DNA from: Clostridia bacterium
Lineage (GTDB): Bacteria > Bacillota > Clostridia > Christensenellales > Aristaeellaceae
DNA length: 64,000 nucleotides
Direction: 5' to 3'
NCBI GenBank assembly: GCA_017512985.1
Contig: JAFWEJ010000004.1
Coordinates: 60,483 to 124,482, forward strand
Shown: positions 17,151 through 24,968 of the stretch, piece after piece
Position numbering within the stretch: position 1 is the stretch's first letter
Layout of the letters: each line of letters begins with the position of its first letter
Program-made: the position numbers and the translations under genes
The notes under the pieces: generated by a model
Seen by the model: the letters and a program-made list of their open reading frames with translations, nothing else
Database searches by the model: none
What the model was told of the DNA's origin: nothing

Positions 17151-17897
17151 ATGACCCGGAAAGAAATTCTTGAAATCGCGCTGAAGCAGTCCGCGGCGGA
17201 CTGCTCCTGCAGCCCGGAGGACTTCCTCCGGGAGGAAAACGTCGTGACGGAGTCCCTGCCTTCTGCGGACGCGCGGAAGGACCGGCCGAATCCGGCCCTC
17301 TGCCGCCTGGTGACCTTCGGATCAAACGTGGTGGCAGCCTGCCGGAAGGACCTGATCCCGGGCGTGACCGCCTACGTCAACAGCCAGTCCGCGTTCTACC
17401 GCTGCATTGAGACGCCGTATCTCTATGAGCTGAACAAGGTCCTGGAGCCGGCAGGCGGGCGCATGGCCAAGATGCATACCGCTTTCCTGCCGGATATTGA
17501 GGCGGTCTTCGGCGCGGACCTGAGCTGCCCGTATGAAACGCGGGTGCTGCATCCGGAGGACTTCACAGGCCTGTATCTGCCGTGCTGGGGCAACGCCCTG
17601 TGCGCGGAGCGGCCGCAGCTGGACATGCTGGGCGTCGGCGCGTACAACGGCGGGAAACTGGTCGGCCTGGCCGGCTGTTCCGCGGACGGCATGGAGATGT
17701 GGCAGATCGGCATCGACGTGCTGCCGGAATACCGGAGGCAGGGGATTGCTTCCGCGCTGACCAACCGCCTGGCGCGGGAGATCTTCGCCTGCGGAAAGGT
17801 TCCGTTCTACGGCGCGGCCTGGTCCAATGTCCGGTCGATGCGCAACGGCATCCGGTGCGGTTTCCGCCCCGCCTGGGTCGAAATCACCGCGGAATAG
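17151..17897 (+). CDS. GNAT family N-acetyltransferase
   Basis: Protein of 248 residues. The acetyl-CoA binding motif A is EYRRQGIASALTNRLAREI near residues 192-210. The N-terminal part lacks known motifs but has a helical region resembling the GCN5-like proteins that carry an extra N-terminal half. AAAGGAG lies 7 nt before ATG. It probably forms an operon with the WYL regulator. The structured repeat follows 2 nt after its TAG stop. Confidence 0.75.
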   Translation: MTRKEILEIALKQSAADCSCSPEDFLREENVVTESLPSADARKDRPNPALCRLVTFGSNVVAACRKDLIPGVTAYVNSQSAFYRCIETPYLYELNKVLEPAGGRMAKMHTAFLPDIEAVFGADLSCPYETRVLHPEDFTGLYLPCWGNALCAERPQLDMLGVGAYNGGKLVGLAGCSADGMEMWQIGIDVLPEYRRQGIASALTNRLAREIFACGKVPFYGAAWSNVRSMRNGIRCGFRPAWVEITAE

Positions 17898-17898
17898 G

Positions 17899-18012
17899 GA
17901 GGGCGAACCTCTTTCGACCGCCAATGGCGGATATTTCGAAAGAGGTGAGGTCAACCGAAACGAGTGATCTCCCCAGTGGGGAGTCACGACTGTTGAGGTT
18001 GCGGAAAGGCTT
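17899..18012 (+). repeat. Structured repeat element, copy 1 (covarying hairpins)
   Basis: Stem A: CCTCTTTCGA (17908-17917) with TCGAAAGAGG (17936-17945), enclosing CCGCC/GGCGG (17918-17922/17926-17930). Stem B: CAACC (17952-17956) with GGTTG (17997-18001), enclosing stem C: GTGA/TCAC and CTCCCC/GGGGAG (17964-17987). The second copy at 21236-21350 keeps every stem through paired changes, while the loops GAAACGAG and the TTGAG/TTGCGGAAA strands are constant. It lies between a stop codon and the ribosome site of the next gene. It could be a 5'-UTR RNA element or a miniature mobile repeat. Confidence 0.75.
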
Positions 18013-18032
18013 TTTGAACAGGAGCGAATACA

Positions 18033-18761
18033 ATGGAAACAATCAACGGCGAATGGATCATGAAGGGCTGCAGACGGACGGACAAAGGCTGCCTGCATTC
18101 CCCGGCGGATCTGCTGGCGCTGGTCCGGGAGATCGGCTTCCTGCCGCTCTTTTCCGGCGATATCCCCGGCTTTTCCGTGGAGGAGCATACGCCGCCGGAC
18201 GACTGGTGGACGGACCGGCCCGGGGATCCCTGGGCCTGGCGGCAGGTGCTGGCGCCGGAAGACGGAGTAGCCTACGGCAAGTTCTTCGACAAAAAGGCGG
18301 GTTTCATCTCAAAGGAATGGTTCCCCGCCTTCGCGAACTACCGCCGGGACGGCTACGACTGGGAAGGCCTGTATGAGGACGGCAAAATGAACAGCCGCTG
18401 CAGGCGGATCCTGGACGTCCTGGAGCTGAACGAAGATGCGGAGGGCCTGGGCCTCCTCTCCTGCGAGATCAAGCGGCGCGCCGCGCTGGAAAAGGGATTT
18501 GAGGGCGCGCTGACGGACCTGCAGATGAAGGGCTTCCTCCTCATGAGCGATTTCCGGCAGCGGCGGAACAAACTCGGCGAAGCGTACGGCTGGCACGTGG
18601 CGGAACTGATGACTCCCGAAACCAAATGGGGATATGATTTTGTAAACAGCTGCGAAGAAAAACCGGACCGCTCCCTGGAAAGGATCCTGGAGCAGATCCG
18701 GCGGCATTTCCCCGGCGCTTCAAGCCGGGAGATTATGAAAGTTGTCGGGATAAAGAGATAA
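18033..18761 (+). CDS. AlkZ-related protein (winged-helix glycosylase-like)
   Basis: Protein of 242 residues from ATG 18033, with CAGGAG 8 nt upstream; an internal ATG at 18060 is possible. Segments such as DPWAWRQVLAPEDGVAYGKFF, KAGFISKEWFPAFANYRRDG and SCEIKRRAALEKGFEGALTDL match small Firmicutes proteins named AlkZ-related, distant relatives of the AlkZ/YcaQ interstrand-crosslink glycosylases, but the catalytic QxQ/QxD motif of AlkZ is not obvious. Its leader is the structured repeat copy 1. The function is unproven. Confidence 0.55.
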   Translation: METINGEWIMKGCRRTDKGCLHSPADLLALVREIGFLPLFSGDIPGFSVEEHTPPDDWWTDRPGDPWAWRQVLAPEDGVAYGKFFDKKAGFISKEWFPAFANYRRDGYDWEGLYEDGKMNSRCRRILDVLELNEDAEGLGLLSCEIKRRAALEKGFEGALTDLQMKGFLLMSDFRQRRNKLGEAYGWHVAELMTPETKWGYDFVNSCEEKPDRSLERILEQIRRHFPGASSREIMKVVGIKR

Positions 18762-18769
18762 AGGACCTG

Positions 18770-19285
18770 TCAGTGTATCCGGATCTCCGGCAGCACGGCG
18801 TCAACGTCCACAAAACCGATGTTCTCATTGTACCGGTCAATATAGACCGGTACGGTTTTGCTTTTGAGCAGTTTCTCCACATTCGTGTAGAGATACCGGC
18901 TCCGGTAAACGTGCACCACGCCGTTCGCGTCTGTCCAGGCGGCTTCCAGCATGCGGGGGCGGCCGTTGGCCATATTCACGTTCTGCTGTTCCACAATGCC
19001 GAGGATCTCCGCCTCCACGCGGTTGCCGCTTTCATACGCCCGGCGCAGAAGGTACCGCCGGCGCAGGTCAAGCGCCAGGAAGATGAGGCCGAGCAGCAGG
19101 AAAAGCCCGCCGATTCCGCCGAAGACGGCGATAAAGATCACAGGATCCTGCGGGGTCTTCCAGCGCGCGTTCTTTGCCTGCCCCAGCACAGCGCCCAGCA
19201 CGGCAAACAGCAGGCCCATCGGGGCAAAGATGATCCCGAGCACCCCGTATACCGTCCAGCCGAGTTTCTTCTTCGTTTCCATCAT
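18770..19285 (-). CDS. Membrane protein with DUF3592-like extracytoplasmic domain
   Basis: Protein of 171 residues with two spans (VYGVLGIIFAPMGLLFAVLGAVL near 14-36 and FIAVFGGIGGLFLLLGLIFLAL near 51-72). A beta-rich domain follows (EAEILGIVEQQ ... YTNVEKLLKSKTVPVYIDRYN) with the pattern of DUF3592 proteins. The role is unknown. It converges with the AlkZ-related gene with 8 nt between stops. Confidence 0.6.
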   Translation of the reverse strand: MMETKKKLGWTVYGVLGIIFAPMGLLFAVLGAVLGQAKNARWKTPQDPVIFIAVFGGIGGLFLLLGLIFLALDLRRRYLLRRAYESGNRVEAEILGIVEQQNVNMANGRPRMLEAAWTDANGVVHVYRSRYLYTNVEKLLKSKTVPVYIDRYNENIGFVDVDAVLPEIRIH

Positions 19286-19364
19286 ATATATTACCTCCCT
19301 GCAGGTATAAGGATAATCCCCTCCCGCGCGGAAAAACAGGACGGGAGAGGACAGATACAGGCCT

Positions 19365-19853
19365 TTATTTCTCTTTGTAGAAATGTGCCGGAATATGGCA
19401 GTAGCCCCCGGGGTTCTTCTCCAGGTATTTCTGGTGGTATTCCTCCGCGCTGAAGAAGTTCTTCAGCGGCTCCACGGCCACGGCGAGCTTTGCCCCGGCT
19501 TTGGCTTCCTCCCGGCTGTATACCTTCCGGACCGTATCCAACTGTTCCTCGTCCGTATAGTATATCCCGGTCCGGTACTGGATGCCCTCGTCGTGGCCCT
19601 GCCTGTTCATGGACAGGGGATCGATCACAAGGAAATAGCTGTCCAGCAGGGTTTCCAGGGAAATCCTGCTGTCGTCGTATTCGATCATCACGGTTTCCGC
19701 GTGGCCGCTGTCATTGCATACGTCCTCATAGCTCGGCGCGCGGTCCGGGCCGTTGGCGTAGCCGACCTCGGTGCGGAGCACCCCGTCAAACTGGTCAAAG
19801 TATTTCTGCAGGCCCCAGAAGCACCCGCCTGCCAGGAAAATCGTCCGGATCAT
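19365..19853 (-). CDS. msrA: Peptide methionine (S)-S-oxide reductase MsrA
   Basis: Protein of 162 residues. The catalytic GCFWG motif lies at residues 10-14, and the family pattern EVGYANG and YEDVCNDSGHAETV follows. It reduces methionine-S-sulfoxide in oxidised proteins, with thioredoxin as the usual donor. It lacks a fused MsrB domain and a C-terminal CxxxxC resolving pair, so recycling may use a shorter one-cysteine chemistry. GGAGG lies 8 nt before ATG. A GNAT gene lies immediately upstream on the same strand. Confidence 0.93.
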   Translation of the reverse strand: MIRTIFLAGGCFWGLQKYFDQFDGVLRTEVGYANGPDRAPSYEDVCNDSGHAETVMIEYDDSRISLETLLDSYFLVIDPLSMNRQGHDEGIQYRTGIYYTDEEQLDTVRKVYSREEAKAGAKLAVAVEPLKNFFSAEEYHQKYLEKNPGGYCHIPAHFYKEK

Positions 19854-19869
19854 TGTACATTCCTCCCGT

Positions 19870-20325
19870 TCACCGGTTCAGCTTCCGGAACATCCGCGCG
19901 CTCCAGAAGGTCATGTCCAGCTCATCCACATAAAAATGGAAGATCGCCTTCCAGTTCTTTGTCGCCGTGCTCAGCGTGATATAATCCGCCTCGCCCTTCA
20001 TCCTGTCCGCGGCATACTCAAACAGCGCCTTTCCGACGCCTTCCGACCGCCGCCGCGGGATCACATAGATCTCCTCCACCTCAAAGCAGCGGGACTTTTC
20101 CGGCATGATCGATTTCATGTTTTCCGAGTCAAAGCAGTGGCCGAACAGGTACCCGATTGTCTGCCCTTCCTCCCGGGCCAGGAAGATCCGGTTTCCCTCA
20201 ATATCCGCCCGCCCGTTCGCGCGGTATCCCCAGCAGCTGGCTTCCGCCTCCCAGTCTTCCGAAAGGCGGATCAGGTCCGCGAGGACCTCCTCCGTCAGGG
20301 CGGCCTCCTCAATCTTCATCCGCAT
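19870..20325 (-). CDS. GNAT family N-acetyltransferase
   Basis: Protein of 151 residues from ATG 20325, chosen because AAGGAG lies 7 nt upstream; the frame continues to 20385 without a start signal. Motif A is VIPRRRSEGVGKALFEYAADR near residues 86-106, and the C-terminal part ends VDELDMTFWSARMFRKLNR. The substrate is unknown. It is 16 nt upstream of msrA and probably cotranscribed. Confidence 0.75.
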   Translation of the reverse strand: MRMKIEEAALTEEVLADLIRLSEDWEAEASCWGYRANGRADIEGNRIFLAREEGQTIGYLFGHCFDSENMKSIMPEKSRCFEVEEIYVIPRRRSEGVGKALFEYAADRMKGEADYITLSTATKNWKAIFHFYVDELDMTFWSARMFRKLNR

Positions 20326-20450
20326 CAACGTCTCCTTGTTTTTTCTGCCGGAAAACATCATATCATGGATGGAAACAGACAACAAGCGGGCTTCTCATCC
20401 GGACCCGCGCATGGTAAAATAAAGGGGAGAAAGAAAACCGAAGGAGCTGT

Positions 20451-21212
20451 ATGTGTCCCATGAGACAGCCCATGATCATCCACGACGACGGGATCGCCCT
20501 CGCGGCGGACCTGGAAACGCCGGAAGGCTGCTGCGGCGCCTGTCCGCTGGTGATCCTGCTCCACGGCTTTTCCAGCGCCCGGAACCGGATTCATACGCTT
20601 CAGGCTGCCGCGGCCATGCGGGAGGATGGCTTCGCGACCCTGCGCGCAGACCTGTACGGGCACGGGGAGTCCGGCGGGGAATTCAGCAAACACACCCTGT
20701 ACAAGTGGATTTCCAACACCCTGGCCGTGATCGACCATGTCCGGGGGATGGGCTATACAGACCTGTACCTGTCCGGCCATTCCCAGGGCGGCCTGGTTGC
20801 CGCGCTTACCGCCGGCATGGAGCCGGACCGGATCCGCGGCCTGGTTCTCCGGGCGCCGGCCTTCATGATCCCGCGGTGCGCCCGGGAGGGGAACCTGCTG
20901 GGCTTCCGCTTCGATCCGGACCATGTCCCGGATTCCGTACCGGCACTGAACGGGCTGGCGCTGGACGGAAACTATATCCGCGTGGCGCAGGCGGTCCGCG
21001 CGGAGGAGACAGCCGCCCGCTTCAAAGGGCCTGTCCTGATCCTCCACGGGGATGAGGATGATGTTGTACCGCTGGAGGATTCACAGCGCATGGCCGCGCT
21101 CTACGCGGACTGCGAGCTGGCCGTGATGCCCGGTGAAACGCACCACTATGACCGCCATCCGGAGGAGATGCAGGACCTTATCCGGGCGTTCTGCAGAAAA
21201 ATAAAGCCATGA
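20451..21212 (+). CDS. Alpha/beta hydrolase of the serine aminopeptidase (S33)/BD-FAE type
   Basis: Protein of 253 residues. Oxyanion segment LLHGFSSARNR near 34-44, nucleophile motif SGHSQGG near 108-114, acid in ILHGDEDDVVP near 197-207 and histidine in MPGETHHYDRHPEE near 225-238. This is the intracellular acyl-esterase/lipase pattern. GAAGGAG lies 4 nt before ATG 20451; ATG 20460 is an alternative start. Its stop overlaps the abandoned start at 21209 (ATGA), showing that it was once coupled to a following hydrolase gene. Confidence 0.82.
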   Translation: MCPMRQPMIIHDDGIALAADLETPEGCCGACPLVILLHGFSSARNRIHTLQAAAAMREDGFATLRADLYGHGESGGEFSKHTLYKWISNTLAVIDHVRGMGYTDLYLSGHSQGGLVAALTAGMEPDRIRGLVLRAPAFMIPRCAREGNLLGFRFDPDHVPDSVPALNGLALDGNYIRVAQAVRAEETAARFKGPVLILHGDEDDVVPLEDSQRMAALYADCELAVMPGETHHYDRHPEEMQDLIRAFCRKIKP

Positions 21213-21240
21213 AAAAGATCGTGTGTTTATTCCCCGGGTG
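21209..21240 (+). pseudogene. Truncated start of a hydrolase gene (MKKIVCLFPG then stop)
   Basis: ATG at 21209 overlaps the upstream stop in an ATGA coupling. It encodes MKKIVCLFPG and then stops at the TGA (21239-21241) supplied by structured repeat copy 2. The intact hydrolase at 21390 begins MRKIACLFPG, so this is a diverged duplicate of that start, cut off by the repeat. Confidence 0.55.
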
Positions 21241-21350
21241 AACCTCTGACGACTGCCGGTGGCAGAAATTTCGTCAGAGGTGAAGTCAAGCGAAACGAGC
21301 GAGCTCCACTGTGTGGAGTCGCGACGATTGAGCTTGCGGAAATTTGCCGC
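21236..21350 (+). repeat. Structured repeat element, copy 2
   Basis: Stem A: CCTCTGACGA (21243-21252) with TCGTCAGAGG (21271-21280), enclosing CTGCC/GGCAG (21253-21265). Stem B: CAAGC (21287-21291) with GCTTG (21332-21336). Stem C: GCGA/TCGC and CTCCAC/GTGGAG (21299-21322). Each stem differs from copy 1 (17899-18012) by complementary changes. An extra GCCGCAGGC hairpin follows. It lies directly before the hydrolase gene at 21390. Confidence 0.75.
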
Positions 21351-21389
21351 AGGCAAAATCGAGTAACTTAAAAAGGACAGCAACATGAA

Positions 21390-21953
21390 ATGAGAAAAAT
21401 AGCCTGTTTGTTTCCCGGTGTGGGTTATACCTGTGACAAGCCATTGCTGTATTACAGCTGGAAGCTGCTGAAGGGCCTGGGCTGGGAGATCATCCCGGTG
21501 CCTTATTCCGGCTTTCCGGACAAGGTGAAGGGCGACCGGGAAAAGATGCGGCAGTGCGCGCAGACGGCCCTGGAGCAGGCGGAGGAGATACTGCGGGAGA
21601 CCGACTGGAGCGCGTACGATGAGATCCTCTTCATCGGCAAAAGCGTGGGAACGGTGGTCTGCGCCGCCTACGCGAAACGCCGCGGCCTCCGCTGCCGCCA
21701 GATCCTCTTTACCCCGGTGGAGGATACCTTCCGGTTTGCGTCCCGGCAGTCCGTTGCCTTCCACGGCACCGCGGATCCCTGGGCGGATACAAAGGCTATA
21801 GAGGAAGGATGCCGCCGGCTGGATATTCCGTTATATGAGACAGAAGGCGCCAACCATTCCCTGGAGACCGGGGATGTGGATCAGGATATCAAAGAACTGC
21901 GGAAGATCATGAAAACTGTCAGGGAGTTTGCGGAAAAGGAGGGAAGATCATGA
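21390..21953 (+). CDS. Small alpha/beta hydrolase-like protein
   Basis: Protein of 187 residues. The core has the nucleophile-elbow motif IGKSVGT near residues 80-86, AFHGTADPWAD near 130-140 and EGANHSLE near 153-160, giving a Ser-Asp-His triad. It lacks the long cap of classical esterases and resembles small dienelactone-hydrolase-like proteins of Clostridia. ATG at 21385 gives only two codons in another frame, so ATG 21390 is used. Its stop overlaps the start of the next small gene by 4 nt. Confidence 0.65.
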   Translation: MRKIACLFPGVGYTCDKPLLYYSWKLLKGLGWEIIPVPYSGFPDKVKGDREKMRQCAQTALEQAEEILRETDWSAYDEILFIGKSVGTVVCAAYAKRRGLRCRQILFTPVEDTFRFASRQSVAFHGTADPWADTKAIEEGCRRLDIPLYETEGANHSLETGDVDQDIKELRKIMKTVREFAEKEGRS

Positions 21954-22087
21954 GCGAGCGGGAGATGGACAGGCGCGAAAAGGAATTCGCCGACGAGATT
22001 CCGGACGAGGAGGAATCCTTCCCGGAACCCTACGAAAAGACCTGGCGTGACGGCTCCGCGCAGCACGAATGTGCCCCGGAGGAATAA
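21950..22087 (+). CDS. Small acidic protein (45 aa)
   Basis: ATG 21950 overlaps the upstream stop (ATGA), with GGAGG 5 nt before it. The product is charged (EREMDRREKEFADEIPDEEE) and ends QHECAPEE. It is not recognised. Translation coupled to the hydrolase makes it a real gene candidate. A terminator follows within 10 nt. Confidence 0.5.
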   Translation: MSEREMDRREKEFADEIPDEEESFPEPYEKTWRDGSAQHECAPEE

Positions 22088-22093
22088 CAAAAC

Positions 22094-22129
22094 GCCCGCT
22101 GCCATCCGGCAGCGGGCCTGGTCTTTTTT
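22094..22129 (+). terminator. Terminator between the hydrolase operon and flotillin gene
   Basis: GCCCGCTGCC (22094-22103), ATCC, GGCAGCGGGC (22108-22117), then TTTTTT. It can serve both converging transcripts. Confidence 0.85.
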
Positions 22130-22131
22130 GT

Positions 22132-23610
22132 TTATGCTTCAGGGGTTTCAGGATTTGCTTCCTGAGCCTTTTCAGCTTCGGCCTGAGGCAGGGATTCCGC
22201 GGGCTTGTCCGCGTCTTCCGCTTCCTTTGCGGCGCGGCCGACGAGGCCGCCGGTGGTGACGTCGCGGATGGCCTTGGGGATATCCAGGCCGACGGCTTCC
22301 TTCACCGCCTCAAAGGTCTGCAGCATGGTGCCGGCGGTATCGCGGGCCATGGAGGTGGCGCCGCCTTCGCCGAAGAGGATGATCTTGTCGGTCTTGCTCA
22401 GGGGCTCGGACACCGCGCGGGCGATGTCGGGCAGCTTTTCGGTGACCATCTGCATCATGGCGGCCTGGCCGTAGAGCTGCATGGCTTCCGCCTTCAGCCG
22501 CATGGCTTCGGCTTCCGCTTCACCCTTCATCCGGATGGCTTCGGCTTCCTTCTGCGCGGCGTAGAGGGCAGCGTCGGCTTCCGCCTGCCTGCGGTATTTC
22601 TCCGCGTCGGCCCTTGCCATCTCGCCGTCCTTGTCGGCCTGGGCTTTTTCACGGATCATGACGTTCAGCTTTTCGCGCTCGATCTCGACCTCCTGGCGCT
22701 TCAGTTCGGTTTCCTTCTCCAGGCGGGTCAGTTCGGCGGCAGCCTTTTCCGTTTCGAAGGTCTTGCGGATGCGCTCTTCCTCGATCTTGTACGCCATGTC
22801 GGCCTTGGCTTTCGCCTCATCCGTTTCCTGCTTGTAGGCGGCTTCCTGGACGGCTACGTCGCGTTCCTTCTGCGCGATTTCCGCCCGGGCCTGCAGTTCG
22901 GCGTGCTGGGATTCCTTGTCGGCCTGCGCCTTGGAAATCCGCTTGTCCATTTCCTTCTCGGCGATGTTACGGGCAGCCATCGTGTCGATGACGGCGCCGT
23001 CCTTGTCGATGAAGTTCTGGATCGTCAGGTTGATGATCTCCAGGCCCATGTTGCTCATGTCGCACATGGCCGCCTTGATGGATTCCTGGGCGAACTTGTC
23101 ACGGTTCTGCACCAGTTCCGCGATCGTCATCTGGCCGATGATTTCACGCATGTTGCCTTCCAGAACGTCCTTGGCCAGGGCCTTGATCTGGTCGGGATTG
23201 TAATGCAGCAGCTGCTCGGCGGCCGTCGCAATGGACAGGTCGTCCGATCCGATCTTGATGTTCGCCACGGCGTCCACGACCACGGAGATGTATTCCTTGG
23301 TCGGCACGGGCTGGGCGGTCCGGATGTCCACCTGGGTCAGGCACAGGTCCAGGCTGTCGATCCGCTCCACCGCGGGCACATAGAAGGTGGCGCCGCCGCG
23401 GATGATCCGGTAGCCGAACTTCTTGGTGGAAACGCTGCCGTCCGTGTCGCGTACCTTGTAGTTGCGGCGGATCAGGCCGGAGATGATCAGGGCCTTGTCC
23501 GGCGGCGCAATCTTGTACCGCGGCAGGAACTTGAGCAGGATGATCAGCAGCGCGATGCCGATCAGGATCCAGTACCAGCTGGTCTGGAGGAAAGAAATAA
23601 TGTTTTCCAT
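22132..23610 (-). CDS. Flotillin-like SPFH (band 7) membrane scaffold protein
   Basis: Protein of 492 residues. One membrane anchor (WYWILIGIALLIILLKFL near 12-29) is followed by an SPFH/PHB domain to about residue 210 and then a long Ala/Glu/Lys coiled coil (about 215-400) with EAEAIRMKGEAEAEAMRLK-type repeats, the hallmark of FloT/YuaG. It is expected to organise ordered membrane domains and secretion or signalling proteins. No NfeD partner gene is adjacent, although many floT operons have one. The C-terminus is acidic and Pro/Ala-rich. Confidence 0.9.
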   Translation of the reverse strand: MENIISFLQTSWYWILIGIALLIILLKFLPRYKIAPPDKALIISGLIRRNYKVRDTDGSVSTKKFGYRIIRGGATFYVPAVERIDSLDLCLTQVDIRTAQPVPTKEYISVVVDAVANIKIGSDDLSIATAAEQLLHYNPDQIKALAKDVLEGNMREIIGQMTIAELVQNRDKFAQESIKAAMCDMSNMGLEIINLTIQNFIDKDGAVIDTMAARNIAEKEMDKRISKAQADKESQHAELQARAEIAQKERDVAVQEAAYKQETDEAKAKADMAYKIEEERIRKTFETEKAAAELTRLEKETELKRQEVEIEREKLNVMIREKAQADKDGEMARADAEKYRRQAEADAALYAAQKEAEAIRMKGEAEAEAMRLKAEAMQLYGQAAMMQMVTEKLPDIARAVSEPLSKTDKIILFGEGGATSMARDTAGTMLQTFEAVKEAVGLDIPKAIRDVTTGGLVGRAAKEAEDADKPAESLPQAEAEKAQEANPETPEA

Positions 23611-23693
23611 GGTGACGCTCCTTTCTTTATCTCAAAGCACCATTGTTTTCACTCAGCACATACTCCCGTATTGCTTCGGGAGGATCATACCAT

Positions 23694-23727
23694 AAAAACT
23701 TCCGGGGATAAACGGTATCCCCGGAAG
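23694..23727 (-). terminator. Terminator of the Big_2-domain secreted protein gene
   Basis: CTTCCGGGGATA (23699-23710) pairs with TATCCCCGGAAG (23716-23727). On the minus strand it is followed by five T (A 23694-23698). Confidence 0.85.
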
Positions 23728-23750
23728 AATAGGCCGTGTTATTTTTCGCT

Positions 23751-24887
23751 TCACAGATCGTCGCCGGGCGATTCGACGTCTTCGGGTTCTTCGGCCTCGT
23801 CAGGCGCGGATTCCCCGGTCTCTCCGTCCCAGATGACCTCCAGGATGGTGAAACGCTCCTTCTTCTCCAGCCGGACTGTCACATGGTCCCGCTGCCAGGT
23901 CCGCACGTTCCCGTCCTGCGTTCCCTTATCCAGGCAGTAGAGGGTCCGGGCGGTCTGCGCGATCTTCTCAAACGGGATTTCGGGATCGAAATACAGGTCG
24001 CCGTTGTTGAAGGAGTTCCGCGTCTCAAACATCCGGTCGTTCTTCCGGAAGCTGTAGTTCAGTGCGCCCCGGAACGCCGTGAGGTTCCCGAAGGCGATCT
24101 CCCCGTCGATCACGATGGAGCGCAGGTAGTCGTTCCGCTCGCTGATCGGGTCCAGGTCCAGGTTCCGGGCGATCATCAGATTTTTAGTCGCCGGCCAGTT
24201 CGATCCCCAGGGGATGTTCAGGAAAAGGATCGGGGCGGGCTCGCCGTCCTCCGTCAGCCGCGGGGCTTCGCCGACCGCGTTCTGGTCGACGAACACGGTG
24301 TGCTGCTCCGACTTCAGGGGCTTTTTCTTTTCATAGTAGATAACCTGGATCGTGTCGGATCCCGCTTTGACCGGGCGGATGACCATGTCTTCCGGGGTGA
24401 TTACGGTGCCGTCTTTGGTTTTGAACACCCGGTTGGTGGTTTTCGTGGTATCCTGGCCCTTATCCTTGATGGAGATCTTCACGGTATCTTCTTCCGTCTC
24501 AAACTCCACGTCCACGTCGCCCGGTTCGGTGATCATGATCTCGTGGTCCCTCACCGTCACCCGGACCGACGCCCGGGCCCCGGACCCGTCCTGCGCGACG
24601 CCGGAGACGGCGCACTCGCCTTTTTTGACGGCATGGATCACGCCGTATTCGTTGACCGTCGCGATCCTCGGATCGGAGCTCTTCCAGGTGACCCAGCTGT
24701 TCGTCGCGTTCGCCGGCTCCGTATCCCAGAACAGCGCCCAGGAGGTTCCGGGGGCGAGCGTCAGCTTGTTGTGCTCCGGGATGATCCTTTTCACCGGCAC
24801 AGCGGCTTCTTCCGCGTTCACCGCGGGCACGGAGATGACGGAGAGCAGGATGATCCATGTCAGGAGAAGGGAAAGAAAACGTTTCAT
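23751..24887 (-). CDS. Secreted protein with bacterial Ig-like (Big_2) domain
   Basis: Protein of 378 residues. Signal peptide 1-25 (RFLSLLLTWIILLSVISVPAVNA). Residues about 35-112 are a Big_2 domain (KLTLAPGTSWALFWDTEPAN, WVTWKSSDPRIATVNEYGVI, GECAVSGVAQDGSG). The remaining 260 residues carry beta-rich repeats and a C-terminal region rich in aromatic residues (NDYLRSIVIDGEIAFGNL). The tail is very acidic (DEAEEPEDVESPGDDL). It is probably a cell-surface or secreted binding protein. No LPxTG or S-layer motif is seen. Confidence 0.75.
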   Translation of the reverse strand: MKRFLSLLLTWIILLSVISVPAVNAEEAAVPVKRIIPEHNKLTLAPGTSWALFWDTEPANATNSWVTWKSSDPRIATVNEYGVIHAVKKGECAVSGVAQDGSGARASVRVTVRDHEIMITEPGDVDVEFETEEDTVKISIKDKGQDTTKTTNRVFKTKDGTVITPEDMVIRPVKAGSDTIQVIYYEKKKPLKSEQHTVFVDQNAVGEAPRLTEDGEPAPILFLNIPWGSNWPATKNLMIARNLDLDPISERNDYLRSIVIDGEIAFGNLTAFRGALNYSFRKNDRMFETRNSFNNGDLYFDPEIPFEKIAQTARTLYCLDKGTQDGNVRTWQRDHVTVRLEKKERFTILEVIWDGETGESAPDEAEEPEDVESPGDDL

Positions 24888-24968
24888 ATGCAGTGACCTC
24901 CCGGTCGGAATCTGTTTGTATACAACTAAAGATTATACCACAGAACAGGAAGAACCGTCCACCGGTGC

